64,000 nt of DNA. Origin: Ornithinimicrobium sp. CNJ-824 (lineage in GTDB: Bacteria; Actinomycetota; Actinomycetes; Actinomycetales; Dermatophilaceae). Position 1 is the first letter of the stretch. Each line of letters opens with the position of its first letter. The stretch lies in the NCBI RefSeq assembly GCF_001942405.1, contig NZ_MKKA01000010.1, forward strand, positions 1 to 64,000. Reading direction: 5' to 3'. Below, piece after piece: positions 45,990-55,969 of the stretch. Both the position numbers and the translations under genes were made by a program. The notes beneath the pieces are model-generated. The model did not search any database, was not told where the DNA came from, and saw only the letters and a program-made list of their open reading frames with translations.

Positions 45990-46387
45990 ACGGGCAGTCC
46001 GTGGACGACCCGAACCCGGCGGCCCCGGACCTGGCCGACCCCGACCTGGCTGACCCCGACCTGGACGCCCCGACGGACGCCGACCCGGTGCCCGACCAGG
46101 GACCACCGACCGGGGACGACGTCGACGCCCAGGAGCGCCAGCACCAGCCGGCCGACCTGCGCATGGGCCACGACATCGCCCGCGCCATGGCCCACCACCC
46201 GCCCGAGCGTGCCGCCGAGGAGATCGCCACCCACCTGCGCAAGTTCTGGGACCCCCGGATGCGGGCCACCATCCTGGCCCGGGTCGACCGCGGCGAACCG
46301 ATGGACGACCTGCTCCGGGCCGGCGTGGAGCTGCTGCGCGAGGGCGAGATCGACCCATCGGAGGTGCGCAAGCCCTCCGGCGGCTGA
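45986..46387 (+). CDS. fdsD: formate dehydrogenase delta subunit
   Basis: This is a 133-residue accessory subunit. The conserved FdsD part is the second half: GHDIARAMAHHPPERAAEEIATHL, RKFWDPRMRATIL and ELLREGEIDPSEVRK. The first 55 residues are an acidic, low-complexity extension with repeats of the type LADPDLADPDLD, encoded by near-identical 15-base units around 46026-46070, not usual for the family. FdsD is thought to help cofactor insertion or stabilise the complex. The sulfur-transfer partner FdsC/FdhD is not in this window. Confidence 0.87.
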   Translation: MNGQSVDDPNPAAPDLADPDLADPDLDAPTDADPVPDQGPPTGDDVDAQERQHQPADLRMGHDIARAMAHHPPERAAEEIATHLRKFWDPRMRATILARVDRGEPMDDLLRAGVELLREGEIDPSEVRKPSGG

Positions 46388-46425
46388 CCGAAGGGGGCCG
46401 GACGTCGGGGCAAGGACCTCGGCGC

Positions 46426-47643
46426 TCAGGCGCGCCCGGCCGCCCGGTGCCAGGCCCACATCGACGCCCCGGCCAGGCCCAGCCCGGCGCTGGCCAGCGC
46501 CGTCGTCAGCAGCGACGCGGTGACCAGCGGGATGATCGCCCCGGCCAGCACCGCGTTGAACGTCAGCGAGGCGAAGGTGGCCATCGAGGCCGCCGACCCG
46601 CGGTGCGTGGGGAACAGCTCGAGCATCTCCAGCTGCAGCATCGGGAAGACGACCCCGATGGCCACCCCCATGAGCGTGGGCCCGACGACGGCCCACGGCA
46701 GGGAGGGCACGACCGCGGCGAGCGTCACGTTGACCGTCCCCGCGACGAGCAGCCCGGCCATGGCCCCGTCGACGAGCCGCTGCGCGCTCAGTCGGCCGGC
46801 CAGCCGCCCGGTCAGCCACGACCCGAGCACGAAGCCGCCGATCTGCGGCACGAAGAGGACCCAGAAGTCCTGCTCGCCCAGGTCCAGCAGGTCCAGCACC
46901 ACGATCGGCGCCCCGACGACGTAGACGAAGTAGCCCGACATCGCGAAGGCCGCCGCCAGCGCCAGGCGCTCGAACACCCAGGACCGGGCCACGGTGAGCA
47001 GGCCGCCGACGACCGACCCCAGCCGCAGCGGCTGCCGGTCCTGCGGGGGCAGGCTCTCGGGCAGGACGAGCACGACGAGCAGCGCCGCCACGACCCCGTA
47101 GCCGCCGACGAACCAGAAGATCCACGGCCACGGGCCCCACTGCAGGATCCACCCGCCCACGACGGGGGCGAGCGCGGGCGCCGCGGCGAAGATCATCATC
47201 ACCTGGCTCATCAGGCGTTGGGCCTCGGCGCCGGAGAACAGGTCGCGGATCATGGCCCGGCTGACGATCGTCGCCGCGCCGGCGAAGAGTCCCTGCACCA
47301 CGCGCGCGACGAGCAGCCAGCCCAGGGAGGGGGCCAGCGCGCACGCGGCTGAGGCCAGGACGTAGCCGCCCAGCCCCAGGAGCATCACCGGCCGCCGGCC
47401 GAGCGCGTCGGACAGCGGCCCGTGCACCACGCTCATCAGGGCGAAGGACAGCAGGTAGACGCTCGTCACCTGCTGCAGCGCGGCCGGGCCGGCGTCGAAC
47501 GCCTTCCCCATCTGGGCGAACCCCGGGAAGATCGTGTCGATGGTGAACGGCCCGATCATCGACAGGGTCGCCAGCGTCAGGGTCAGCACCCACACCGGGC
47601 GGGTATGCCGTCGCGCGCCGCCGCCGGTCCCGCCGCGACTCAC
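46426..47643 (-). CDS. Bcr/CflA-family MFS multidrug exporter
   Basis: This is a 405-residue, twelve-helix drug:proton antiporter. PFTIDTIFPGFAQMGKAF at helix 1, SVVHGPLSDALGRRPVMLLG (loop 2-3 motif), QGLFAGAATIVSRAMIRDLF and APVVGGWILQWGPWPWIFW are typical of Bcr/CflA carriers for bicyclomycin-, chloramphenicol- or sulfonamide-type compounds. Its GTG start overlaps the stop of the YczE-like gene upstream by four bases (GTGA). It ends 38 bases from the convergent fdsD. Confidence 0.88.
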   Translation of the reverse strand: MSRGGTGGGARRHTRPVWVLTLTLATLSMIGPFTIDTIFPGFAQMGKAFDAGPAALQQVTSVYLLSFALMSVVHGPLSDALGRRPVMLLGLGGYVLASAACALAPSLGWLLVARVVQGLFAGAATIVSRAMIRDLFSGAEAQRLMSQVMMIFAAAPALAPVVGGWILQWGPWPWIFWFVGGYGVVAALLVVLVLPESLPPQDRQPLRLGSVVGGLLTVARSWVFERLALAAAFAMSGYFVYVVGAPIVVLDLLDLGEQDFWVLFVPQIGGFVLGSWLTGRLAGRLSAQRLVDGAMAGLLVAGTVNVTLAAVVPSLPWAVVGPTLMGVAIGVVFPMLQLEMLELFPTHRGSAASMATFASLTFNAVLAGAIIPLVTASLLTTALASAGLGLAGASMWAWHRAAGRA

Positions 47644-48329
47644 GCGGCGCGGGACCGGGGCGGCAGCTCGACGGTGAAGATCGGCAGGAAGAGCTGGGCG
47701 AGCGGACCGATGAGCACCGCGTAGAGCACGGTCCCCACGCCGACGATGCCGCCGAGCAGCCACCCGACGGCCACCACGGAGACCTCCAGGACGGTCCGGA
47801 CCAGCCGGATGGAGCGGCCGCTCACCCGCGCGAGGCCGGTCATCAGCCCGTCCCGCGGGCCCGGGCCGAACTGCGAGCCGATGTACATCCCGGTCGCCAC
47901 CCCGTTGAGCAGGATCCCACCGAGCAGCAGCAGGGTCCGCCAGCCCAGGTGGTCGGTCTGCGGGACGACCGCCAGCACCAGGTCGGCGGACGGACCGATG
48001 AGGAAGGCGTTGGCCAGCGTGCCCAGCCCGGGCTTCTGCCGCAACGGGATCCAGGCGAGCAGGACCAGGACCGAGGTGCCCACGACGATCGTGCCGAAGG
48101 TGAGCGGCACGTGCTGCTGGATGCCCACGTGGAGCACGTCCCAGGGGATCAGCCCGAGCACGCTGCGCACCACCAGCGCCATCGAGGCGCCGTAGAGGAA
48201 CAGCCCGAGCAGCAGCAGCGTCAGCCGGGGCGCCAGCCGCCCCGCCCGCAGCTGCTCCAGGGGCCCGATGTCGGCCAGCTCCCGGCGGGGGCGCGCGGGG
48301 CCACGAGGTGGACGGGTGCGGTCGGACAC
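47640..48329 (-). CDS. YczE/YyaS/YitT-like membrane protein
   Basis: This is a 229-residue protein with five or six helices. LGLIPWDVLHVGIQQHVPLTFGTIVV, GPSADLVLAVV and GMYIGSQFGPGPRDGLMTGLARVSG match the YczE group of membrane proteins, whose molecular role is unsettled; some are linked to antibiotic production or transport. The N-terminal 40 residues are basic and cytosolic. GTG 48329 lies six bases after a minus-strand CAGACT (48336-48341). It is cotranscribed with the exporter. Confidence 0.82.
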   Translation of the reverse strand: MSDRTRPPRGPARPRRELADIGPLEQLRAGRLAPRLTLLLLGLFLYGASMALVVRSVLGLIPWDVLHVGIQQHVPLTFGTIVVGTSVLVLLAWIPLRQKPGLGTLANAFLIGPSADLVLAVVPQTDHLGWRTLLLLGGILLNGVATGMYIGSQFGPGPRDGLMTGLARVSGRSIRLVRTVLEVSVVAVGWLLGGIVGVGTVLYAVLIGPLAQLFLPIFTVELPPRSRAA

Positions 48330-48335
48330 CCCCGC

Positions 48336-48341
48336 AGTCTG
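48336..48341 (-). promoter_or_regulatory. -10 element CAGACT (minus strand), leaderless
   Basis: CAGACT, six bases, then GTG 48329 on the minus strand; this is the promoter of the YczE-like/exporter pair. Confidence 0.4.
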
Positions 48342-48448
48342 CCCCACCCGCGTCCGGTGGCCGTCCCCGCCCGGTCCGCGGGGCGGGACCCGGGCGCCCA
48401 CGGCATACGATGTCGCTGGTCCCGACCCCTCGACCTGGAGGTTGCTGC

Positions 48449-50191
48449 ATGAGCTCGTCCCACCCCGGCATGGGTGCCATCGCCGTCGACGGGGGCTTCG
48501 CCTTCCGCGTGTGGCGCCCAACGCCGACGCCGTCTCGGTCGTCGGCGACTTCAACGGCTGGGACGACCAGGCGCACCCGATGGAGCCCGAGGGCAACGGC
48601 AACTGGTACGTCGAGGTGCCCGGCGCCGAGCACGGCCAGGAGTACAAGCTGCTGCTGACCAACGGCGAGCACACCTTCTTCCGGATCGACCCCCGCGCCT
48701 ACGCGGTGACCAACTCGGTCGGCAACGGGATCCTCTACGACCACGGCCGGTTCGACTGGGAGGGCGACGAGCAGTTCGAGACCCCCGGGCAGCACGAGCT
48801 GGTCCTCTACGAGACCCACATCGGCTCCTTCGTCGACGCCGCCGACGGCCCCGCCGACCTGCACGACCTCACCGGCAAGCTGGACTACCTCGTCGGCCTC
48901 GGCGTCAACGCCATCGAGCTGATGCCGCTCATGGAGTTCGCCGGTGACTACTCCTGGGGCTACAACCCGGCGCACATCTTCGCCGTCGAGCACACCTACG
49001 GCGGCCCGGACGCGCTCAAGGCGTTCGTCCGGGAGGCCCACCGCCACGGCATCGCCGTCGTCGTCGATGTGGTCTACAACCACTTCGGCCCCAGCGACCT
49101 GTCCCTGTGGCAGTTCGACGGCTGGAGCGAGGACGGCAAGGGCGGCATCTACTTCTACAACGACTGGCGCTCGGAGACCCCGTGGGGCGACACCCGCCCG
49201 GACTACGGCCGCCAGGAGGTGCGCGACTTCATCCTCGACACGCCCGGATGTGGCTGCGCGAATACCACGTCGACGGCCTCCGGCTGGACATGACGCCCTA
49301 CATGCGGCACGTCGACGGCTTCTCCGGGGACATCCCGGAGGGGTGGGAGATGATGCGCCAGGTCGGCGAGCTGGTCCGCACCGACTTCCCCGGCCGGCTG
49401 ACGATCGCCGAGGACCTGCACAACGACCCGTGGGTCACCTCCACCGAGGAGGGCGGCGCCGCGCTCCACGCGCAGTGGGACAACCAGTTCGTCCACCCGG
49501 TGCGCGAGGTGCTCACCGCGCCGGGGGACGAGCACCGGTCGATCCCGGCGGTGGCCAAGGCCGTCATGCACCGCTACCACCACGCCTTCGACCGGGTCGT
49601 CTACACCGAGTCCCACGACGAGGTGGCCAACGGCAAGGCCCGGATCACCTCCGAGGTGCAGGGGCACAATCCCTCCGGCTGGGACGCCCAGAAGATGGCC
49701 ACGCTCGGGGCCGCGCTGGTCCTGACCGCCCCGGGCATGCCGATGCTCTTCCAGGGTCAGGAGTTCCTCGAGGACGAGTGGTTCCGCGACACCGTCCCGC
49801 TGGACTGGGAGCGGGCCTGGGCGTTCCGGGACATCACCCAGCTCTTCCGCGACCTCGTGCGGATGCGCCGCAACCTCGACGGCGAGACGGCCGGCCTGTG
49901 CGGGCCCACCACCAGCCTCGTCAGCCTGGACGACGACGCAACGTCATCGCCTACGTGCGCTCCACCGACGACGGCCAGCACGTGCTCGTGGCCCTCAACC
50001 TCACCGCCCACGCCGTCCAGCGCGAGGTCGAGCTGCCCGGCGGTCGGTGGCGGGTGCGGTTCAACAGCGACGCCCGCCGCTACAGCCAGCTCTTCGGCGA
50101 CCACGCGACGCCGGACCTGGACGTCACCGACGGGACCGGCCTGCTGGACCTGGGCCCCTACTCCTGCGTCGTCTACCTGCCGGAGGGCTGA
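48449..50191 (+). CDS. GH13 alpha-amylase/branching-enzyme-like glycosidase (frame breaks near 48519, 49242, 49939)
   Basis: This enzyme of about 581 residues acts on alpha-glucans. An N-terminal CBM48-like domain (VSVVGDFNGWD, YKLLLTNGEH) precedes the barrel: VVVDVVYNHFGP, the nucleophile Asp in DGLRLDMTPYM, the acid Glu in LTIAEDLHNDPW, and the third acid in TESHDEVANGKAR. A C-terminal beta domain ends in GPYSCVVYLPEG. Three single-base losses (CGCCCAACG, GACACGCCCGG, GACGCAACG) split it; adding one C or G to each restores the frame. GGAGG precedes ATG 48449. Whether it hydrolyses or branches glucan is not clear. Confidence 0.87.
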
Positions 50192-50200
50192 GGCCCCTTC

Positions 50201-50925
50201 TCAGGCCCCGGCCCGCTGCGGGACGTCCGGGTCGGTCTCGCGCATCGTGTCCGGCGCCAGGCCGTGCTGCATGCCCCACCGGACCGCCTGCGAGCGGCGG
50301 GTCACCCCGACTTGCGGTAGGCGCTGCGGATGTAGGTCTTCACCGAGTTGATCGACAGGAACGCCCGGGAGGCGATGTCCACGTTGGTCAGGCCCTGGGT
50401 GATGAGGGCGAGGACCTCCGCCTCCCGCGGCGACAGCCCGTGGGGGCGGCCGGGCCAGTCGCCGGGCACCAGCTCCGGGCGCCGGTCCGGCGGGTCCTGG
50501 TCGGCGGTCAGCCCGGGCCGGGGCCCGATGGGCACGACGTGGGAGCGGGAGGGCGAGACGACCAGCTCGCCGGCGGCCACCCGTTCGAGGGCGGTCACCA
50601 GGTCGGCGGCCTCCAGGCCCTTGTCGAGATAGCCGCGGCAGCCCTTGGACAGGGCGACGTCCACGAGGCGGGGGTCGGTGTCCCAGGAGTAGACGCAGAC
50701 TGCGCCGAAGCCCTCGTGGCGCACGGCCCGGTCGAAGTCCGCGCTGTCGACCTGGGGCGCGGAGAAGGTGTCGTAGAGGACGACGTCGACGTCCTGACGC
50801 ACCGGCAGGCCCGCCGTCAGTTCGACGACCTCGACCCGGTCGTCGAACGGTTCCAGCATCGCGTGGACACCCCGCACGACCACCTCGTAGTCGTTGAGGA
50901 TCGCCACCGTCACGGGCACAGTCAC
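50201..50925 (-). CDS. LuxR/NarL-type response regulator (frame break near 50311)
   Basis: This regulator of about 241 residues has an N-terminal receiver-like domain (VAILNDYEVVVRGVHAMLE, candidate phospho-Asp in VVLYDTFSAP, SKGCRGYLDKG) and a C-terminal LuxR helix-turn-helix (LSPREAEVLALITQGLTNVDIAS, INSVKTYIRSAYRK). Adding one G in AAGTCGGGG continues the protein as VGVTRRSQAVRWGMQHGL to a stop at 50201. The receiver's acidic pocket is poor (LND instead of DD), so phosphorylation is uncertain. No partner kinase is adjacent. GTG 50925 follows a minus-strand TACTCT (50932-50937) by six bases. Confidence 0.83.
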
Positions 50926-50931
50926 GACCAG

Positions 50932-50937
50932 AGAGTA
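50932..50937 (-). promoter_or_regulatory. -10 element TACTCT (minus strand), leaderless
   Basis: TACTCT, six bases, then GTG 50925 of the LuxR-type regulator on the minus strand. The assigned start depends on this spacing. Confidence 0.45.
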
Positions 50938-51004
50938 CGCCTCATTCGTCGGGAGCGCGGCCCGAACCACCCCTCGGGGTGTAGCACCGGCCCCGCCGGG
51001 TCAC

Positions 51005-51010
51005 TAGGGT
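51005..51010 (+). promoter_or_regulatory. -10 element TAGGGT, leaderless promoter
   Basis: TAGGGT ends seven bases before GTG 51018 of the glycosyltransferase, with no ribosome site. Confidence 0.4.
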
Positions 51011-51017
51011 CACCGGT

Positions 51018-51887
51018 GTGACCTCCTCCCTGGCCGTGCTGACGATGACCCGTGGCCACCACGAGCAGCTGCTCGGCCAGGTCGACGGCATCTCGGTCGG
51101 CTCCAGGCCGGCTGACCTGCACGTCGTCGTCTCCATGGGGGACCGGGACCTCACCCGCAACCGGCTCCCTCTGGGCACCGACCGCTGGCGCACGGTCGTG
51201 CGCCCCGTGCAGACCGACCGTCGGGCGCTGCCCTACGCGGCGGCCCGCAACCTCGCGGCGCAGACGGCGATCGAGGAGGGGGCCGAGGTCCTCGTCTTCC
51301 TCGACGCCTCGGCCATCCCCGGCGGCCGGACCCTCGAGCGGTATGCCGAGGCCGTCACCGGATCCGGGCCGGGAGCGGCCGACCGGCCGGAGCCGGCCGG
51401 TCCGACCATGTGGTGCGGGCCCGTCCTGGAGCTGCCGCCGCCGGAGAACCCCGTCGTCGGCTACCCCTTCGGTCAGCTGCGCGACATCGCGGTGCCCACC
51501 CCCGGGGTGCCCGCCCTGGCGCCGGGGCAGTACGAGGTCGACCACCGCTGGGAGCTGTGCACCGGGTGCGCGTTCGCGATGAGTGCCCAGGACTGGCAGG
51601 CCGTCGGCGGCTACTGCACCGACTACGTCGGCCACGGCCTGGAGGACGTGGACTTCGGCCGGGCCGTGCACGAGGCCGGGGGCGCCCGCGTGTGGGTGGG
51701 GGGCGCGACGGCATACCAGCAGCCGGTGCCGCCGGCCGACGTCGCCGACGAGGTGCGGGCCGCGCTGCGGCACGCGGACGTGTGGCGCCGGCGGTGGGGC
51801 GTCGAGCCCGACGTGCCGTGGCTGCAGCGCCTGCAGGGGCAGGGCCACGTCCGCCGCGACGGGTCCGGCAGGTTCGTCGCCGCCTGA
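51018..51887 (+). CDS. family 2-like glycosyltransferase
   Basis: This is a 289-residue GT-A enzyme. The N-terminus (LAVLTMTRGHHEQLLGQVDG) holds the nucleotide-sugar fold, VLVFLDASAIPGG stands where the metal-binding DxD-like segment is expected, and the C-terminal CAFAMSAQDWQAVGGYCTDYVGHGLEDVDFGR matches the galactosyltransferase C-terminal domain. There is no membrane segment, so it is probably cytosolic. The acceptor is unknown, and there are no other cell-wall sugar genes nearby. It ends facing the nitrite reductase gene across a strong hairpin. Confidence 0.83.
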   Translation: MTSSLAVLTMTRGHHEQLLGQVDGISVGSRPADLHVVVSMGDRDLTRNRLPLGTDRWRTVVRPVQTDRRALPYAAARNLAAQTAIEEGAEVLVFLDASAIPGGRTLERYAEAVTGSGPGAADRPEPAGPTMWCGPVLELPPPENPVVGYPFGQLRDIAVPTPGVPALAPGQYEVDHRWELCTGCAFAMSAQDWQAVGGYCTDYVGHGLEDVDFGRAVHEAGGARVWVGGATAYQQPVPPADVADEVRAALRHADVWRRRWGVEPDVPWLQRLQGQGHVRRDGSGRFVAA

Positions 51888-51897
51888 CGGCGACGGA

Positions 51898-51945
51898 GCC
51901 GGCTCAGGGTGCCGTGCCACGGCGGGGACAGCACCCTGAGCCGGC
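51898..51945. terminator. bidirectional terminator hairpin
   Basis: GCCGGCTCAGGGTGC (51898-51912) is the exact reverse complement of 51931-51945. It lies between the converging ends of the glycosyltransferase (51887) and the nitrite reductase (51951), so it can stop both transcripts. Confidence 0.7.
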
Positions 51946-51950
51946 GTCCG

Positions 51951-54837
51951 TCAGTCGGTCACCCGCACGTAGCCGTGCGCACCGCGCTCGGCGTCGACCA
52001 TGATGTGCGACACGAGCGGGTAGTGCCCCGCCTCGGGGAAGGTCAGCTCGACGAACCCGCCCTGGGCCGCCTGCAGCCCGAGCGCCTGGGCCCCGGCGCC
52101 CTCGGCCGGGCCGTCGTCGTCGCCCAGCCGCCACGCCCCCTCCAGGTAGGTGCGGTCGAACTGCCCGCCGACGACGTGGAAGCTGGTCGGCCGGCTGGGG
52201 CCGGCGTCCAGCACCCAGATCCGGACCCGCTCGCCCACGCGGGCCTGGAGCATCTCGCCGGCGCTGCCGTACTGGTTGGCGATCCCGTTGAAGGTGACGA
52301 ACGCCGGCCGCTCGGCCGCGATCGCGTCCATGTCGACCTCCGCCGGGCCACCCTCCGCGCCGCCGCCGCCGACGCCGGAGCCGGGCTCCAGGTAGACCTC
52401 GGACTGGACCAGGACGTACTCCCGGTCGACCTCCGGCAGCCCCTCCTCGGGCTCGATGACGACGGCCCCGTGCATGCCGGCGGCGATGTGCGCGCTCATC
52501 GGCATGGTCGAGCAGTGGTACATCCAGATCCCGGCCCGCTCGGCGGTAAAGCGGTACTCCAGCGACTCGCCCGGCGCGATCGTGCGCATCGGCCGGTCCG
52601 GGGCGAGCGCACCGGCGTGGAAGTCGATCGAGTGGCCCATCGTGCCGTCGTTGACGAGGGTGATCTCGAAGACGTCGCCGACCCGCCCCCGCAGGGTGGG
52701 CCCGGGCACCTGCCCGTCGAACGTCCACCGGGTCTGGGTGATCCCCGGCGCGACCTCCAGCTCGACCTCCTCGGCGGTCAGGGTCAGCCGGTGCACCCGC
52801 TCCTGCGGCATCGGCGGCAGCACCGGGTCGACCACCTCCTCGACGCGGGCGTCCGGGTCGATCGCCGGCGTGGCCGGGGCGGGGTATGCCGTGCCGGCCC
52901 CGGGGGTGCCCCCGGCCGCGTCGCTGCCGTGCGCGGCGTGGCCGCCGTCCGGCGCAGCGCCGTCGGTCCCGTCGGCCGTCCCGGCCGCGTCCACGCCGTC
53001 CCCGCCGGCGACCGCGACGTCGAGCACCATCCCCATCTGGCGGTGGCCCACGATCGTGCACCAGCCTGGGTGGGACCGGTGACCACGCCGACGTCGATGC
53101 TCGCCGACTCGCCCGCGGCCAGGCGGGGGGTGCGTTCCCCGAGCAGCTGGAGGTCGTGGACGTTGGTGGCGTCGGTGTTGGTCAGCTCGACGACGAGCCG
53201 GTCGCCGAGCGGCACCTCGACGGTCGAGGGTTCGAACCGCATCCCCACGGCCTCGACCTGCACGGTCGTGGTCCGCCCGGTCGGGGTGACCTCCCCGCCG
53301 GCCGCCTCGCCCGGCCCCGCGCCGGCCACCTGGCCGGCCGCGGTCGTGCGCAGCCCGGCGGCCGCCGGGTCGATCGCCACGCCGACGGAGACGGCGAGCA
53401 GCAATGCCGACACGGCGGCGACGAGCTGGCCGCCGGACCAGACCGACGGCAGCCGGTCCGCCGCACCGGTCGCCAGGCCGGGGGTAGGGGTGGCGCCGGC
53501 GGGCCGTTCCCCGCGGGCCCGCGCCTCCTCGACCTCCCGCTTCGCCGCGACCGTCGCCCGGATCGCGCCGACCATGAGCGGGACGAACACGGCCAGCGCC
53601 ACGAGGACGAGGGCGGAGACGACCACCCGCACCCAGCTGGGCACCGGCAGCAGGGTCAGCGCCAGCCCGCCGTTGACGACGACCAGGCGGGCGGTGCCCC
53701 CCCGGTCGAACCACGCCTGGCCGGCCCGGACCACGGTCTTGCCGCCGCCCATGACCGAGGGGATGAGGTAGGACAGCGCCCCCGTCAGCAGCTGTGCGGC
53801 GAAGCGACGACGATCACGGCGCTCACCGGGCCGATGCCGTCGGCGAGCTCGGCCCAGGTCGACGTCGTCGCCAGCCGCCACAGCACCAGGCCGATGCCCA
53901 GCAGCCACCACAGCAGCGACAGGCCGACCGAGGCGGGGGCGAACTCCCGGGGAGGGGCGGTGCGCACGGGGGCGAGGGTCGCCGAGGCCCACCACAGCAG
54001 GGCGAGCGCGTAGCCCGCCAACCCCGCGAGGGTGAGCCAGCGCACGTCGGCCAGCGAGCCGGCGAGCAGGACCGCCAACGACCCCGCCAGCCCGGGCAGC
54101 GCCTGCCGGGCCCGCTGCTCGGCGCGCGGTCCGATGGGGGTGCGCAGCATCGTCGGCCACAGCGTCAGCAGGGTGCCGGTGACGGTGAGCCCCACCCAGC
54201 CGAGCACGTTGACGGTGATGTGCGCGAGGAGGAACCGGCCGTGCAGCCCGTCGTCCAGGCCGAGCGCCAGGGTGGCGCCCAGGGCGGCGCCGACGGGCAG
54301 GCAGACGGCGGCCGCGAGGTAGTAGCGCACCGTCACCCGGAACCGGCCGGGCAGGGCGGCCCGCAGCCGGCGCCACAGCTGCACGCCGTGCCAGCCGACC
54401 GCGACGGCCACCAGGGTCGCGCCGACGACGGTGAGCCACCAGGTGGCGGTGGGCACGCCGACGAGGGTGACGGTGGTGCCGACGAGCAGCAAGGTCAGCC
54501 GCCGGCTCTGGTCGCGCCGGTCGTCCAGGCCGGGCCGGGTCTTCAGCAGCGCCTGGGTGAAGTGGGTGCTCCACACCATGATCGAGTGGGTCAGCGCGCC
54601 GAGGAGCACGAGGTGCACCATGAGCCAGCGCGACCCGGGCAGGAACGGGTGCACCAGCGTCAGCAGCGCGGCCAGCGTCAGCCACAGCAGCCCGGGGTAG
54701 TCCCGCAGCGGCCACCGCCCGCGGGCCCCGGCGGGTGCGGGACGGCCCGGGGTGGCGGAGGGGTATGCCGCCGCCCCGGCGGGTGCGTCCGGCGCCGGAA
54801 CGGGCCGGGCGGGCTCGAGCTTCTGCGAGGGGGTCAT
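51951..54837 (-). CDS. nirK: membrane-fused copper nitrite reductase (frame breaks near 53072 and 53805)
   Basis: This fusion of about 962 residues reduces nitrite to NO. The first 510 residues contain roughly 12-13 membrane helices with several His (GALTHSIMVWSTH, LLAHITVNVLGWVG). A cupredoxin domain follows, with candidate type 1 copper ligands His (TNVHDLQ), Cys, His and Met (CTIVGHRQMGM). Then come two NirK cupredoxin domains: catalytic Asp/His in GHSIDFHAG, His-Cys-His-Met in MYHCSTMPMSAHIAAGMHG, and a type 2 copper His in LVSHIMV. One base restored at each of two points (GTCGTCGCTTCG, GGTCCCACCC) joins VIVVRFAAQLL and VTGPHPGWCTIV. ATG 54837 overlaps the upstream gene by four bases. Confidence 0.88.
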
Positions 54838-55969
54838 GGTCCTTCGAGGGTTCGGGCCGGGGTGCGGGTGGTCGGACGGGCGGGGCGACGGGTGGGGCGG
54901 CGGGCGGCCACCAGCGCCGTGGCCACCGCGGTGAGGACGAAGAGGAGCAGCGCGGCCACGTTGCCCGCGGCGCACCGGTCCAGGTCGCGACGGTACCCGT
55001 CGGGGCGGGGACGGTGCCGGAGAGCAGGGCGGCGGCCACCCGGACGAGCAGGGTGGCGTGCAGCAGGACGAGGGGGGCCCACATCCAGCCGCTGTAGGGC
55101 AGGCGCACGCGCAGCACGGCGGGCAGGATGACCGGCGCGTGGGCGAGCACCATCGACATGGCGTAGCCGAGGAAGACCGCGTGGACGACCACGTCGTAGA
55201 CGATGCCCTCCGGCCGGCCGACGACCAGCAGGAGCAGGCCGGCCAGGAGCAGCCAGGCGTAGCCGGCCAGGAGCGCGGCCGCGGCGAAGCGTGGCAGGCC
55301 GGTGGCGTGAATCGTCCGGCGGGCCACGTCGTGGCGCAGCAGCCAGGCCGTGAGCGCCAGCAGCAGCACGGCGGTGGCCCGGCCGCCCCACACCGGCCAC
55401 AGGAGGGCGGCCAGGCCCGACGCGGCGAGCGGGACGGTGAGCGCGACCAGCCGCCCGCCGGCCCCCGGGGGCATCGCCAGCCGGGCCAGCTCGACCCGCT
55501 CGGCCGCGATCGTCAGCACGACGAAGCCGACGAGGAGCAGGAGCACCTCGGCCACCGGCACCCGGGTCAGCAGCAGGGCCGCGCCGACGGCGAGCACCGC
55601 CCCCAGGGCCTGCACGGCGACGGTGGGGTCCTCGTTCCGGCGCCAGAGCACCGCATACACGAGCACGAGGACGAGCATCCCCTGGGCGAGCAGCAGGCGA
55701 CCCAGGAGCGGGTCGGCCAGCAGCACGAGGGCCAGCGCGCCAGCGCCCAGCAGCCCGGGGGCGAGCAGCCCCCAGGGGCGGCGCAGGGCCACCGCCCGCT
55801 CGAGGGCGATGACCGTGCCGAGGAAGCCGAGCACCATGAGCGAGCCGTGGAGCGCGGCGAGCCGGGCGCTGCCCGCCGGGGCCGGCACCCCGGCGAGGGT
55901 GAGGGCGGCGTCCAGCCCGGCCAGCAGGGCGAGCCCGCCAGGGAGCAGGAGCAGGGGGGCGGACCTCAC
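54834..55969 (-). CDS. NnrS-like multi-helix membrane protein (frame break near 54970)
   Basis: This is a membrane protein of about 378 residues with 11-12 helices. HGSLMVLGFLGTVIALERAVAL, HAVFLGYAMSMVLAHAPVILPAVL and the overall pattern resemble NnrS-type proteins that accompany denitrification genes and are linked to NO or metal stress. The conserved histidines in membrane segments suggest heme and copper binding, which is inference. The last helix is split by one missing G in GGTGCGCCGCGG; restored it reads TGAAGNVAALLLFVLT. Both ends overlap neighbours by four bases, so it is strictly cotranslated with the hemerythrin and NirK. Confidence 0.72.
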
